Source of the DNA: Albidovulum sp.
GTDB taxonomy: Bacteria > Pseudomonadota > Alphaproteobacteria > Rhodobacterales > Rhodobacteraceae
Direction of reading: 5' to 3'
Length of the DNA stretch: 64,000 nucleotides
NCBI GenBank assembly: GCA_026989275.1
Contig: JALSJQ010000029.1
Span: forward strand, 1 to 64,000
A program made the translations under genes and the position numbers. Of the stretch, positions 26,145 through 35,245 are shown piece by piece; positions within the stretch are counted from its first letter, which is position 1; the number at the start of each line of letters is the position of its first letter. The notes beneath the pieces are model-generated. The model was not told where the DNA came from. It was given only the letters and a program-made list of their open reading frames with translations, and did no database searches.

Positions 26145-27458
26145 ATGATCCCCCGCTATTCCCGCCCCGAAATGGTTTCCGTCTGGTCGCCCGAGACCAG
26201 GTTCCGCATCTGGTTCGAGATCGAGGCCCATGCCCTCGACGCCATGGCCGAGCTCGGCATCGTCCCGAAGGAGAATGCCGAAGCGGTGTGGAAGGCAAAG
26301 GACATGGCCTTCGACATCGACCGGATCGACGAGATCGAGCGCGAGACGCGCCATGACGTCATCGCCTTCCTCACCCATCTTGCCGAGCTTGTCGGCCCCG
26401 AGGAGGCCCGCTTCGTCCATCAGGGCATGACTTCTTCCGACGTGCTCGACACCGCCTTCAACGTGCAGCTCGTCCGGGCGGCCGATCTGCTTCTCGAGGA
26501 CATGGACCGGGTGCTGGCGGCGCTGAGGAAACGGGCCTTCGAGCACAAGTACACCATCCGCATCGGCCGCTCCCACGGCATCCATGCCGAACCGGTGACG
26601 ATGGGGCTGACCTTCGCACGCTTCCACGCCGAGATGGCCCGCGGCCGGGCCCGGCTCGAGGCGGCCCGCGAGGAAATCCGCACCGGGGCGATCTCCGGCG
26701 CGGTCGGCACCTTCGCCAATATCGACCCGCGGATCGAGGCGCATGTCTGCGAGAAGCTCGGCCTCAGGCCCGAACCGATCTCGACCCAGATCATCCCCCG
26801 CGACCGTCACGCCATGTTCTTCGCCACCCTCGGGGTGATCGCCTCGTCGATGGAGAACATCGCCGTCGAGATCCGCCACATGCAGCGCACGGAGGTCCTG
26901 GAGGCGGAGGAGTTCTTCGCCAGGGGGCAGAAGGGCTCATCGGCCATGCCTCACAAGCGCAACCCGGTTCTGAGCGAGAACCTCACGGGGCTTGCCCGCA
27001 TCGTCCGCGGCTATGTCACGCCGGCGCTCGAGAATGTCGCCCTGTGGCACGAGCGCGACATCTCCCATTCCTCGGTCGAGCGCATCATCGGCCCGGACGC
27101 CACCGTCACCCTCGATTTCGCCCTCAACCGTCTGGCCGGGCTGATCGAGAACCTCGTCATCTACCCCGAGAACATGCGGCGCAATCTCGATCTCCTCGGC
27201 GGTCTGGTGCATTCGCAACGGGTGCTGCTGGCACTCACCCGGAAGGGGGTGAGCCGCGAGGACGCCTACCGCCTCGTGCAGCGCAACGCGATGAAGGTGT
27301 GGGAAGAGGGCAAGGATTTCCGCACCGAACTCAAGGCCGATCCCGAGGTGCGCAACGTGCTAAGCGCCGCCGAGATCGACGACAAGTTCGACCTCGATTA
27401 CCACACGAAGCACGTCGATACCATTTTCGAACGGGTGTTCGGCACCGCGGAAGGCTGA
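26145..27458 (+). CDS. purB: Adenylosuccinate lyase
   Basis: A 437-residue fumarase/aspartase-superfamily enzyme that acts twice in AMP synthesis (SAICAR to AICAR, adenylosuccinate to AMP). The signature loop with the catalytic Ser is GQKGSSAMPHKRNPVLSENL near residue 260; the general-acid His is in GRSHGIHAEP near residue 140, and TSSDVLDTAFNVQL near residue 95 binds substrate. The start at 26145 (MIPRYSRPEM) follows GACGAGGAG; the frame upstream is low-complexity. Confidence 0.97.
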   Translation: MIPRYSRPEMVSVWSPETRFRIWFEIEAHALDAMAELGIVPKENAEAVWKAKDMAFDIDRIDEIERETRHDVIAFLTHLAELVGPEEARFVHQGMTSSDVLDTAFNVQLVRAADLLLEDMDRVLAALRKRAFEHKYTIRIGRSHGIHAEPVTMGLTFARFHAEMARGRARLEAAREEIRTGAISGAVGTFANIDPRIEAHVCEKLGLRPEPISTQIIPRDRHAMFFATLGVIASSMENIAVEIRHMQRTEVLEAEEFFARGQKGSSAMPHKRNPVLSENLTGLARIVRGYVTPALENVALWHERDISHSSVERIIGPDATVTLDFALNRLAGLIENLVIYPENMRRNLDLLGGLVHSQRVLLALTRKGVSREDAYRLVQRNAMKVWEEGKDFRTELKADPEVRNVLSAAEIDDKFDLDYHTKHVDTIFERVFGTAEG

Positions 27459-28218
27459 GGGCACGGCTCCGAACGCCTGCTGCACCGAAACCGCACCGGA
27501 TTTCGCCTCCCGCATCCGCCGTGCCCGGGCAGCAGAAGAAACGGTTTTCCTTGCGCCGTCGCGCCCTTCCCGGCGGAAGCTTTCTCCGTGGGGGAGGGGG
27601 AGCGGGCGCAGCGCCGCCCTTTTCGCCGATCCGCTTCCGCGCCGAAAGCGGGCGGAGGCCGAGGCGGGGAAATCGGCTTTTCTCCGTCAGGAACCGAAGG
27701 AGGGCTTGCCCCGAGCGGCTGTCCCCCGACCGGCCTTCCTGCGGAGCGCGCCGGCAAGCACTGGTGCTGCCGCAAGAAGCGCCATCCCCCGAGACGGTCC
27801 GCCCGACAGAACCACGGCCGGGGGCCTTCCGCCTCGCGGCAATCGTCGAAGCGGCCGGGCCGATCCCCGAAGGGAGCACGACCAGGCCCCTTCTGTCCGA
27901 CTTTCACCGGCCTCGCCCCCATCCGGAACGGCGCGAGCCGAGCCGTCAAGGGCCCGTGCCGGCTGCACAAGGCGCACACCCGGCTCGAACGAGTCATCCG
28001 CGCATCCACCGCCGGATCGACGCCCGGGAGGCCGGAGGGTCGCCTTCGCCACCGCGCGCCCGGCCACACCGGCCGCGGGCGCCCTGCACGGCCCGCATCC
28101 GGCATCACCGATGCCACCCCGGCCGCATCCCGCCGGAAGCGGATCCCTTGCCCTCATCTCTCACCGGCTCCGCGGCCGAAGGCAACTCGAGGCCGAAACG
28201 GGGAAGCGTCCTTGCCCC
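27459..28218. other. Gene-poor region after purB
   Basis: About 760 bp with no supported gene. Open frames on both strands are Arg/Pro/Ser-rich and have no ribosome site or recognisable motif. GGGGGAGGGGG and similar GC-rich tracts occur. No tRNA, terminator with U run or ORF of ordinary codon use was found. The inverted ilvB fragment follows directly. Confidence 0.6.
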
Positions 28219-28519
28219 TGCAGGGGCGGGTGATGCCGACGGTGTCGGCCTCCTGGAAGGCGTCGGTGCCGATCATGAAGGTCGGCACCTGGCCGGAAAG
28301 GACGACCACGGGCACGCTGTCCATCAGCGCATCGGTGATGCCGGTGACGGCATTGGTCGCCCCCGGCCCGGAAGTGACGAGCACGACGCCGGGCCGGCCG
28401 GTGGAACGGGCATGGCCCTCGGCGGCATGGACCGCGGCCTGCTCGTGGCGCACGAGGACATGGCGGATGTCGTTCTGCAGGAAAAGCTCGTCATGGACCG
28501 GCAGGACGGCGCCGCCGGG
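28219..28519 (-). pseudogene. Inverted partial copy of ilvB (codons 27-126)
   Basis: This is 301 bp matching 22904-23204 on the opposite strand with only three differences, all transitions at first codon positions that change protein (I34V, Y35H, Y62H in ilvB numbering). No start codon or ribosome site belongs to it, and the homology ends abruptly on both sides, so it cannot make acetolactate synthase. It lies 11 bp after the recA stop in the same direction as recA. At its left end a 14-bp perfect palindrome GCCCCTGCAGGGGC (28214-28227) straddles the junction. Confidence 0.95.
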
Positions 28520-28530
28520 GGCTCTGTCGC

Positions 28531-29601
28531 TCAGGCGCCGAGCGCCCCCTCGGCACCGTCCTCGAACCCGTGGACGGGGTCGAGCCCGTGGGCCGCGCGG
28601 ATCTTGTCCTCGATCTCGGCCGCCAACTCCGGGTGTTCCTTGAGGAAGAGCCGCGCGTTTTCCTTGCCCTGCCCGATACGCTCGTCCCCGTAGGAATACC
28701 ACGCCCCGGACTTCTCGACGATGCCGGCCTTCACCCCGAGGTCCAGAAGTTCCCCGAGCTTCGAGATCCCCTCGCCGTAGAGGATGTCGAACTCCACCGT
28801 CTTGAAGGGCGGCGCGACCTTGTTCTTGACCACCTTCACCTTGGTCTGGTTGCCGATCACCTCGTCGCGGTTCTTGATCTGGCCGGTACGGCGGATGTCG
28901 AGCCGGACCGAGGCATAGAACTTGAGCGCATTGCCCCCGGTCGTCGTTTCGGGGTTGCCGAACATCACCCCGATCTTCATGCGGATCTGGTTGATGAAGA
29001 TCACCATGCAGTTGGTGCGCGAGATCGCCGCCGTGAGCTTGCGCATCGCCTGGCTCATCAGCCGGGCATGGAGCCCCATCTGGGCGTCGCCCATCTCGCC
29101 CTCGAGCTCGGCCTTCGGAGTGAGCGCCGCCACCGAATCGACCACGATCACCGACACCGCTCCCGAGCGCACCAGCGTCTCGGTGATCTCCAGCGCCTGT
29201 TCCCCCGTGTCGGGCTGGGAGATCAGGAGCTCGTCGAGATCGACCCCGAGACGGCGGGCATAGACCGGATCGAGCGCATGCTCCGCATCGACGAAGGCGC
29301 AGATGCCGCCCCGCTTCTGCTCTTCCGCCAGCACATGCAGCGCCAGCGTGGTCTTGCCCGAGCTTTCGGGGCCGTAGATCTCGATGATCCGCCCCTTGGG
29401 CAGACCGCCGATGCCGAGGGCGATGTCGAGCCCGAGCGAGCCCGTGGGCACCGCCTCGATGTCGGTCACCGCCCCTTCCTGCCCGAGGCGCATGACCGAC
29501 CCCTTGCCGAAATTCTTCTCGATCTGCGCCAGAGCCGCATCGAGCGCCTTCTTCCTGTCCATCTTCCGCCTTTCCGTGAAATCGAGCAGATTGTCCGTCA
29601 T
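28531..29601 (-). CDS. recA: Recombinase RecA
   Basis: A 356-residue DNA strand-exchange ATPase that also triggers LexA self-cleavage. Walker [14 protein letters not shown] lies near residue 76, Walker [16 protein letters not shown] near residue 150, the L2 loop region with [25 protein letters not shown] (quoted as [19 protein letters not shown]) near residue 205. Start 29601 has AAGGAG seven bases before; a second in-frame ATG at 29562 ([11 protein letters not shown]) is also possible. An SOS box covers its promoter. The stop is followed after 11 bp by the ilvB fragment. Confidence 0.97.
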   Translation of the reverse strand: MTDNLLDFTERRKMDRKKALDAALAQIEKNFGKGSVMRLGQEGAVTDIEAVPTGSLGLDIALGIGGLPKGRIIEIYGPESSGKTTLALHVLAEEQKRGGICAFVDAEHALDPVYARRLGVDLDELLISQPDTGEQALEITETLVRSGAVSVIVVDSVAALTPKAELEGEMGDAQMGLHARLMSQAMRKLTAAISRTNCMVIFINQIRMKIGVMFGNPETTTGGNALKFYASVRLDIRRTGQIKNRDEVIGNQTKVKVVKNKVAPPFKTVEFDILYGEGISKLGELLDLGVKAGIVEKSGAWYSYGDERIGQGKENARLFLKEHPELAAEIEDKIRAAHGLDPVHGFEDGAEGALGA

Positions 29602-29669
29602 CCTGCGCTCCTTCTGCCACAGCCGCCCGATGGCGGCAATTCCCGCCAGCCGCGGCCACCCTGCCTGGC

Positions 29670-29695
29670 GTTCGCCTTATGTTCCTTATGCGAAC
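29670..29695. promoter_or_regulatory. SOS (LexA) box of recA
   Basis: GTTC-GCCTTAT-GTTC (29670-29684) is an exact match to the alphaproteobacterial LexA site GTTC-N7-GTTC. A further element GAAC (29692-29695) lies again seven bases after the second GTTC, giving three evenly spaced half-sites. The box sits directly after the recA -10 element, so LexA would block initiation. Confidence 0.85.
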
Positions 29696-29713
29696 AAAGA
29701 GAGAAGATTTCAA
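29685..29713 (-). promoter_or_regulatory. recA promoter
   Basis: On the minus strand TTGAAA (29713-29708), 17 bp, then CATAAG (29690-29685). It overlaps the SOS element and would give a leader of about 75-80 nt. Confidence 0.6.
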
Positions 29714-29837
29714 GCCCTTTCCTGCGTTCCACGGCGAATCGGCCTTGGCCCTTGATCGCGCCATTCTGGCCGGCAAGAGTTGAAATCCGGTAAACATCCC
29801 TCATTCGCAGCCCCCTCATACGCGAGAGAAACCGCCG

Positions 29838-30455
29838 ATGCTGATCTTTCCCGAAGCGCGCCTTGCGCTCCTCGCCGTTCCCAAGACCGGCACGCAGGCG
29901 CTCGAGACGGCCCTCGCCCCGCATGCGGCGATCCGGCTGACAGGGCCGCCGCGGCTCACCCACCTGACGGTGCGCCAGTTCCGCCGGCGTCTCCTGCCGC
30001 TCCTTGCCGAAGCGGGGATCGGCGATCTTCGGACGGTGGCGGTGATGCGCGAGCCGATCGACTGGCTCGGAAGCTGGTTCCGCTACCGCGCCCGACCCGC
30101 CATTCGCGGCCAGCCCCGATCGACCGAGGGGCTCGATTTCGACACCTTCATCGAGGGCTATCTCGCGGCCGAGCCGCCCGAATGGGCCCGGGTCGGGGCG
30201 CAGGCGCGGTTCCTCTCGGCCGAGGAAGGCGTGCCCGATATCGACATTCTCTTTCCCTACGAGCCGGGGCATGCGGCGCTGGCCGCCTTTCTCGAGGCCC
30301 GGCTCGGGGTTCGGCTAGATCTGCCGCGGACCAATGTCTCGCCACCGCGGCCGCTCACGCTCTCGCCGGGGCTCGAAGCGCGGCTGCGGCGGGAAAGGGC
30401 GGAGGATTTCGCCCTGTGGGAGGCGGTGCGCGAGGGCTTCTTCCTGCCGCGGTGA
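29838..30455 (+). CDS. Small sulfotransferase-family protein
   Basis: A 205-residue protein with the two cofactor motifs of PAPS-dependent sulfotransferases: a 5'-phosphosulfate loop AVPKTGTQALETAL near residue 13, and a 3'-phosphate element VAVMREPIDWLGSWFRYR near residue 67. It is shorter than typical sulfotransferases (250-350), as are other bacterial Sulfotransfer_2-like proteins. The acceptor cannot be inferred; carbohydrate or lipid are the usual ones. It is divergent from recA and ends 9 bp from the convergent permease gene. Confidence 0.75.
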   Translation: MLIFPEARLALLAVPKTGTQALETALAPHAAIRLTGPPRLTHLTVRQFRRRLLPLLAEAGIGDLRTVAVMREPIDWLGSWFRYRARPAIRGQPRSTEGLDFDTFIEGYLAAEPPEWARVGAQARFLSAEEGVPDIDILFPYEPGHAALAAFLEARLGVRLDLPRTNVSPPRPLTLSPGLEARLRRERAEDFALWEAVREGFFLPR

Positions 30456-30464
30456 GAGCGCTCC

Positions 30465-31451
30465 TCAGGCGACGGCGGCGGCGGTCTTGTCCGCCAGCCT
30501 GCCCGAGGGCCAGAGCGCCCAGATCCGCACCGCGATCCAGGGCAGCAGCACCGAGGCGAAGATCAGCGTCGCCGTGGCGAGCCATTTCCAGCCCTCATGG
30601 GCGCCGGCGCCGGTGAACCAGAGAGAGGCGGCCGCGGCGGTGGGGAAGGTGAAGGCGCCCCAGACCGGGGAGAAACCGGCCTCGATCAGCCATCCTTTCC
30701 ACAGCACCATGGCGACGAGAAGCGCCGCCACCACCACGCCCAGGAAACGGAACATGCCGGCTATGTCCTGCCAGCCGAGCAGCGCGGCGACGATGCCGAA
30801 AAGGGCGACGGGCGAAAGGTGAATCGCCATCGTCGGGCGCAGCGGAGCGGGGCGCGGCGCCCCGACGGGCCGCAACACCTCCACCAGCCAGATGAGGACG
30901 GCGAAGGGGAAGGTGATGCGGAAGATCCATTCGGCCAGGAACACCGATCCGAGCGGCACGAGGGCCAGCGGCGCGACGATCAGCCCGACGAAGGGCAGAT
31001 GGAGCGTGCCCGGCGCCGCCAGGACGAGCGAAGGATTGCGGACGAGGGTGGCGGCAACGGCAAGCACCACTGCCACATGCATCAGCATCCCGATCATTAC
31101 CGCCCACCGGGCCGCCTCCGGCCAGATCGGCACGAGGGCGGCGCCCGTCAGCATCAGGGCCATGGTGCCGGCGGCGACCCCGGCCCGGGCCGGCGGCACG
31201 GAGACATCCTCGACGAGGACCGCGGGCCGCGCCGCGATCTTGGCAAGATAGAGCAGGAGGAAGAAGAGCACGATCAGGGAAGCGGCCCCGAGGATCATGT
31301 CGCCTGCAGCCGGGCCGAAGCCCCAGAGGGCGCCGGCCTTGCGCCAGGCCAGCCCCAGCCCCATCAGCCCGAGCGCAGGCGGAAAGACAGCCGGCGGCAT
31401 CCGCCGCCATCCGAGAACGCCTCCTCTTGCCGCCGTCGGAAAACCCGCCAT
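30465..31451 (-). CDS. TDT-family permease (TehA/SLAC1-like)
   Basis: A 328-residue membrane protein with ten predicted helices and the pattern of the tellurite-resistance/dicarboxylate transporter family: an N-terminal helix FPPALGLMGLGLAW and GTLHLPFVGLIVAPLALVPLG, LSPVALFGIVAALLGWQDIA in the middle, and WGAFTFPTAAAASLW near the end, the last being typical of TehA-like anion channels. The start at 31451 (MAGFPTAA) is chosen for the GGAGG five bases before; ATG at 31463 is possible. Substrate unknown. Confidence 0.8.
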   Translation of the reverse strand: MAGFPTAARGGVLGWRRMPPAVFPPALGLMGLGLAWRKAGALWGFGPAAGDMILGAASLIVLFFLLLYLAKIAARPAVLVEDVSVPPARAGVAAGTMALMLTGAALVPIWPEAARWAVMIGMLMHVAVVLAVAATLVRNPSLVLAAPGTLHLPFVGLIVAPLALVPLGSVFLAEWIFRITFPFAVLIWLVEVLRPVGAPRPAPLRPTMAIHLSPVALFGIVAALLGWQDIAGMFRFLGVVVAALLVAMVLWKGWLIEAGFSPVWGAFTFPTAAAASLWFTGAGAHEGWKWLATATLIFASVLLPWIAVRIWALWPSGRLADKTAAAVA

Positions 31452-31686
31452 CGTCGCCTCCATTCATGGTCCGAAAACCTGTCGCCCCGCCGGGCCGGAC
31501 GCGGCTGAAGGGGCGCATACGGGATCAACCTTGCCATTCGGGCGCGATTTGCAAGGGGGCCGGGGGTGCGACAAAAGGGGCCCGGCTCCCCGCACGCACA
31601 CCGCATGAGGAAGCCCCGAGCGCGACCGCCCAGCCCTCGGCCCGTTCGACAGACGCGGGGACGGCCGAAGGGGCTTTCTCTCCGTG

Positions 31687-32493
31687 CTACCGGTTCCGTT
31701 TGTCCTCCGTCGGGGAACCGGAGCGCCCCGCCCCACCGTCGTCTTGCGGCGGTTCTTCCGCGCGGGAGGGGGCGCCGCGGAAACCGAGGGCGACGACATA
31801 CTTCTCGGCGCTGTCGGCCCGGCTTGCCGGCGGCTTGACGTTGAGCACCTTCGCAAAGCCCCGCTTGAGCCGTTTCTGCAGCTCGGCCTGAGCGCCCCCC
31901 TCGAGCACCTTGGCGACGAAGGTGCCGCCCTCCTCGAGCACGTCGAAGGCAAGCTCGGCCGCCGCCTCCGCCAGCGCCATGATCCGCAGATGATCGGTCT
32001 GGCGGTGGCCGGTGGCCGAAGCCGCCATGTCGGACATCACCACATCGGCCTTGCCGCCGAGCCAGTCACGAACCTTCTCGTCGGCACCCTCCGCCATGAA
32101 GTCGAGCCGATGCAGCTCGGCTCCCGCAATCGACTCGACCTCTCTCAGATCGACCCCGATCACCCGGCCGCGGCGCCTGCCGGGCTTCTCGCCGCGGGCA
32201 TTGACCCGTTCGACCGCCACCTGGGTCCAGCCGCCCGGCGCACAGCCGAGATCGACCACCCGCCCGCCGGGTTTCAGGAAGTGGAACCTGTCGTCGAGCT
32301 CCATGATCTTGTAGGCGGCGCGCCCGCGATAGCCCTCGGCCTTCGCCCGCTGGACATACGGGTCGTTGAGCTGGCGCTGAAGCCAGCGCGTGGACGAGAG
32401 CTTGCGTCCGCGCGCCGTCTTCACCCGCACCGACAATTCGCGCATTCCGCGCCCCGAGGAGCGCCTCGGCCCCTTCGTCCGCCTGCGGCTCAT
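31687..32493 (-). CDS. rlmE: 23S rRNA 2'-O-methyltransferase (U2552)
   Basis: A 268-residue FtsJ/RrmJ-family SAM methyltransferase acting on U2552 of 23S rRNA in the late 50S subunit. The SAM site [15 protein letters not shown] lies near residue 80. The K-D-K-E catalytic set is visible: K in [14 protein letters not shown] in [19 protein letters not shown] in [11 protein letters not shown] and E in [16 protein letters not shown]- and C-terminal basic and acidic tails make it longer than the E. coli protein (209). It starts ten bases after the ppx stop, probably co-transcribed. Confidence 0.95.
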   Translation of the reverse strand: MSRRRTKGPRRSSGRGMRELSVRVKTARGRKLSSTRWLQRQLNDPYVQRAKAEGYRGRAAYKIMELDDRFHFLKPGGRVVDLGCAPGGWTQVAVERVNARGEKPGRRRGRVIGVDLREVESIAGAELHRLDFMAEGADEKVRDWLGGKADVVMSDMAASATGHRQTDHLRIMALAEAAAELAFDVLEEGGTFVAKVLEGGAQAELQKRLKRGFAKVLNVKPPASRADSAEKYVVALGFRGAPSRAEEPPQDDGGAGRSGSPTEDKRNR

Positions 32494-32503
32494 CTCCGCT
32501 CTC

Positions 32504-33655
32504 CTAGCAACTGTCCTCGAGCACGCCGTCGGCGCTCATCTGCGCCATGAGCAGCCCTTCGCGCAGGCCGCGATCGGCCACGGTGAGATGGCGCGTCGGC
32601 CAGATCCGCAGAAGCGTCTGGAGGATGGCCGCTCCCGACAGGATCAGCACCGCCCGGTCGCGGCCGATGCAGGGGTCGTTCCGCCGTCCCTCGGGGCCCA
32701 TGCGCAGATATCTGTGGATCACACGGTCGATCTGCTCGGTGGTCATCGTCAACCCGTCAACCTTGTTGCGTTCGTAACGCCTCAACCCGAGATGGGACGC
32801 GGCAACGGTGGTGACGGTCCCGGAAGTGCCGATGATCTGGAACTCCTCGCCCTCGGCCTGTGGCAAGGTGGCATAGGGGGCGAAGGTTTCCATCGCCTCC
32901 TCGAAGGCGCAGGACATGAGGGCGAAGCGCGCCGCCTCGTCGGCCACGTCGCGGAACTGGTCGCGCAAGGTGGCGACTCCGAGAGGGATCGAGATCCAGT
33001 CCACCACCTTCGGGGCCGGGAAGGGCGTGTCCTCGGCGTGGAACCCCCGGTGCAGCCGCATCAGCGCCCGCGGCCGCTCCACCGGGGGCACCTTCGAGAG
33101 GTCGATCCAGACGAGTTCGGTCGAGCCGCCGCCGATATCGACCACCAGGAGCTGGGCCGTGCGCGTCGAGACCAGAGGCGCGGTGCTGATGACGGCCAGC
33201 CGCGCCTCCTCCTCGGGCGGGATCACCTCGAGGCTGAGACCGGTTTCCCGTTCGACCTGCCGCAGGAAGGCCGGCCCGTTCGAGGCGCGGCGGCAGGCCT
33301 CGGTGGCCACGAGGCGCATGCGACGGACATTGTGGCGGTCGAGCTTGGCACGGCAGACCCTGAGCGCCGCCAGCGCCCGGTCGATGGAGCTGCGGGCAAG
33401 CCGCCCCGTCCGCTCGAGGCCGGCACCGAGGCGCACCGAGCGGGCAAAGGAATCGACCACATGGAACTGTCTGCCGCGCGGCTGCGCGATCAGCATACGG
33501 CAACTGTTGGTCCCGAGATCCAGCGCGGCGTAGAACTCGGCCGGATCGGGCCGCGCCCCCCCCGCGACCGGGCGGGGCAGAGCACGCCGCCGAGCGGGGA
33601 ATCGCTTGGTCATCTCGTGACTCCCGTGAGACGTCTTGTCGCTCAAGGTAGACAT
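32504..33655 (-). CDS. ppx: Ppx/GppA-family exopolyphosphatase / guanosine pentaphosphatase
   Basis: A 383-residue member of the ASKHA superfamily that hydrolyses polyphosphate or pppGpp. The phosphate loop [15 protein letters not shown] is near residue 45, the second nucleotide loop [13 protein letters not shown] near 185, and the catalytic Glu lies in [12 protein letters not shown]. Two starts are possible: ATG at 33655 (AGGGGG before it) and ATG at 33613 (GGGAG before it, 369 residues). Which substrate it prefers cannot be told. A polyphosphate kinase 2 gene lies 13 kb away at 46942. Confidence 0.9.
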   Translation of the reverse strand: MSTLSDKTSHGSHEMTKRFPARRRALPRPVAGGARPDPAEFYAALDLGTNSCRMLIAQPRGRQFHVVDSFARSVRLGAGLERTGRLARSSIDRALAALRVCRAKLDRHNVRRMRLVATEACRRASNGPAFLRQVERETGLSLEVIPPEEEARLAVISTAPLVSTRTAQLLVVDIGGGSTELVWIDLSKVPPVERPRALMRLHRGFHAEDTPFPAPKVVDWISIPLGVATLRDQFRDVADEAARFALMSCAFEEAMETFAPYATLPQAEGEEFQIIGTSGTVTTVAASHLGLRRYERNKVDGLTMTTEQIDRVIHRYLRMGPEGRRNDPCIGRDRAVLILSGAAILQTLLRIWPTRHLTVADRGLREGLLMAQMSADGVLEDSC

Positions 33656-33790
33656 CGCCCGCCCCCTGTGCAAGCCGTGCTGCTGAAGCGGGCGGAGGCG
33701 GGCCGCACGTCGCATCATGGCCCTGCCGTGTCGCAACGAGGCCGCGGCCGACGCGCCGCCCGTGGCAGGAAACCGGCAAGAGGAGACGGG

Positions 33791-34117
33791 ATGACGAAGC
33801 ACAAGGTGATTCTGGTCAGCTGGCGGGACATTCCGGCGCAGATCATGGTCGGCCGGGGGCGCAAGGGCCATCGTGCCGCGCTTTCGGAGCGTTTCGAGAA
33901 GGCGATCGACCGGGCCGCCATGCGGGCCGGGCTGCGATCGAGCGATGCCTACATGAACGAATGGCGCCGCGAGGTGATCGCCGAGGAGGAGGGGAAACCG
34001 GCCGAGATCGCGGCCCGTCATGCCGCCCGCATCGAGGCCGAACATGACGACGAGCGCCTGCGCGCCCTGGCCCTGGCGGAAGGCCGCGCCGAAGCGGCGA
34101 ACCAAGCGCAGGGCTGA
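33791..34117 (+). CDS. PF13769-type conserved protein (so-called virulence factor family)
   Basis: A 108-residue soluble, charged protein beginning MTKHKVILVSWRDIPAQIMV with GRGRKGHRAALSERFEKAIDR following, the pattern of a small alphaproteobacterial family named virulence factor in databases without clear function. Start with GAGGAGACGGG upstream. It leads a set with a MetF-like protein and a methyltetrahydrofolate methyltransferase, a neighbourhood often seen for the family, which points to C1/folate metabolism. Confidence 0.8.
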   Translation: MTKHKVILVSWRDIPAQIMVGRGRKGHRAALSERFEKAIDRAAMRAGLRSSDAYMNEWRREVIAEEEGKPAEIAARHAARIEAEHDDERLRALALAEGRAEAANQAQG

Positions 34118-34227
34118 CCCTCGAGCGACGGCGGCGCCGCAGGGGGATGCCGAGAGGGGAAAGACCACGGGGCGCCGCCCGCGCTCCCGGCCGGGTGCCG
34201 GGTCGGCCAGCACGAGGAGGACACGCG

Positions 34228-35172
34228 ATGAGAACACCAGAACCGGCCTCTGTCGCCCCTGGCGTCCCCCCTGCCGGCGAGGGCGCGTCCGCCCCCCTGG
34301 CGGAGCTTCTCGCGGGCTGGTCGATCGAGGTGACACCGCGCACCCTCGCGAAGACGCCCGATCTGGCCGGGCGGCTGCCCGCAGGCACCGAGGTCTATCT
34401 CGCCCATATCGCCGGCACGGCCGTGGAGGAGATGGGCGCGGCGGCGACACGGCTCGCCGAGGCGGGGGTGACCGTCATCCCCCATCTGCCGGCGCGCGTC
34501 TTTCCCGACGGGGCGACCTTCGCCGCGCTCGTGGCGCGCTATGCCGGTCTGGGCATCCGCGCCGCCCTCGTGCTGGGTGGCGGCACGCGCGAGGCGGCCG
34601 GCCCCTTCGCTTCGGCGATGGACCTCCTCGCGACCGGTCTTTTCGAGGCGCACGGCTTCCGGCGGATCGACATTGCCGGTCATCCCGAGGGCAATCGCGA
34701 CATCGACCCCGACGGCGGCCACCGCCTCGCCGACGACGCCCTGCTCGCCAAGCAGAACTGGGCGGCGACCCGCGGCATCGAAATGAAGATCGTCACCCAG
34801 TTCGTCTTCGAGGCAGAACCGGTGATCGCATGGGCTCACCGGATCGCCGCGCTCGGCATCCGGCTGCCGGTCCGGGTCGGCCTTGCCGGGCCGGCACGGC
34901 TCCAGACCCTCATCCGATATGCCATCGCCTGCGGCGTCGGCCCCTCGCTCAGGGTGTTGCAGGGACGGGCGAAGGATCTCTCGAAACTGCTTCTGCCCTT
35001 CACGCCCGATGCCGTCGCCTCCGGGCTCGCCCGCCATGTCGCTACCCATGGCCGGCTCCGGGATGCCGAATTGTCGCCCTGCCTGATCGAGGGGGTGCAT
35101 CTCTTCCCGCTCGGGGGTATATCGGCAGCCATCGACTGGGCCCGTGAGCGCAGCGCACCGGCCGGGAGCTGA
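34228..35172 (+). CDS. Methylenetetrahydrofolate reductase-like protein
   Basis: A 314-residue TIM-barrel protein related to MetF, which reduces 5,10-methylene-THF to 5-methyl-THF. VYLAHIAGTAVEEM near residue 52 and VIPHLPARVFPD near residue 80 correspond to early barrel strands; GHPEGNRDIDPDGGHRLADD near 150 and KIVTQFVFEAEPVIAW near 190 match the flavin/folate region (TQF motif). It is more distant than the standard MetF. ATG at 34228 follows CGAGGAGGACAC. It is followed by the methyltransferase gene, so 5-methyl-THF may be the shared intermediate. Confidence 0.85.
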   Translation: MRTPEPASVAPGVPPAGEGASAPLAELLAGWSIEVTPRTLAKTPDLAGRLPAGTEVYLAHIAGTAVEEMGAAATRLAEAGVTVIPHLPARVFPDGATFAALVARYAGLGIRAALVLGGGTREAAGPFASAMDLLATGLFEAHGFRRIDIAGHPEGNRDIDPDGGHRLADDALLAKQNWAATRGIEMKIVTQFVFEAEPVIAWAHRIAALGIRLPVRVGLAGPARLQTLIRYAIACGVGPSLRVLQGRAKDLSKLLLPFTPDAVASGLARHVATHGRLRDAELSPCLIEGVHLFPLGGISAAIDWARERSAPAGS

Positions 35173-35245
35173 CCCGCCGCCGCGGCGCACCGGCCCGTCC
35201 CCGGCGCAGCACGACCCGACGCAGCACAACGGAGCACGGAACCCC

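Noticed and set aside
27541-28218. Possible protein genes on either strand after purB
   Set aside because: Frames are rich in Arg, Pro, Ser and Gly, lack ribosome sites and show no motif; all look like random GC-rich open frames.
28219-28519. Diversity-generating retroelement (template/variable repeat pair with ilvB)
   Set aside because: Changes are three transitions not confined to adenines of one strand, the copies are in a housekeeping gene, and no reverse transcriptase or accessory gene is in the window.
28154-29797. Long minus-strand frame joining the ilvB fragment with sequence opposite or out of frame to recA
   Set aside because: It crosses recA in a different frame. RecA's own frame is complete and unmistakable, so the long frame is a by-product.
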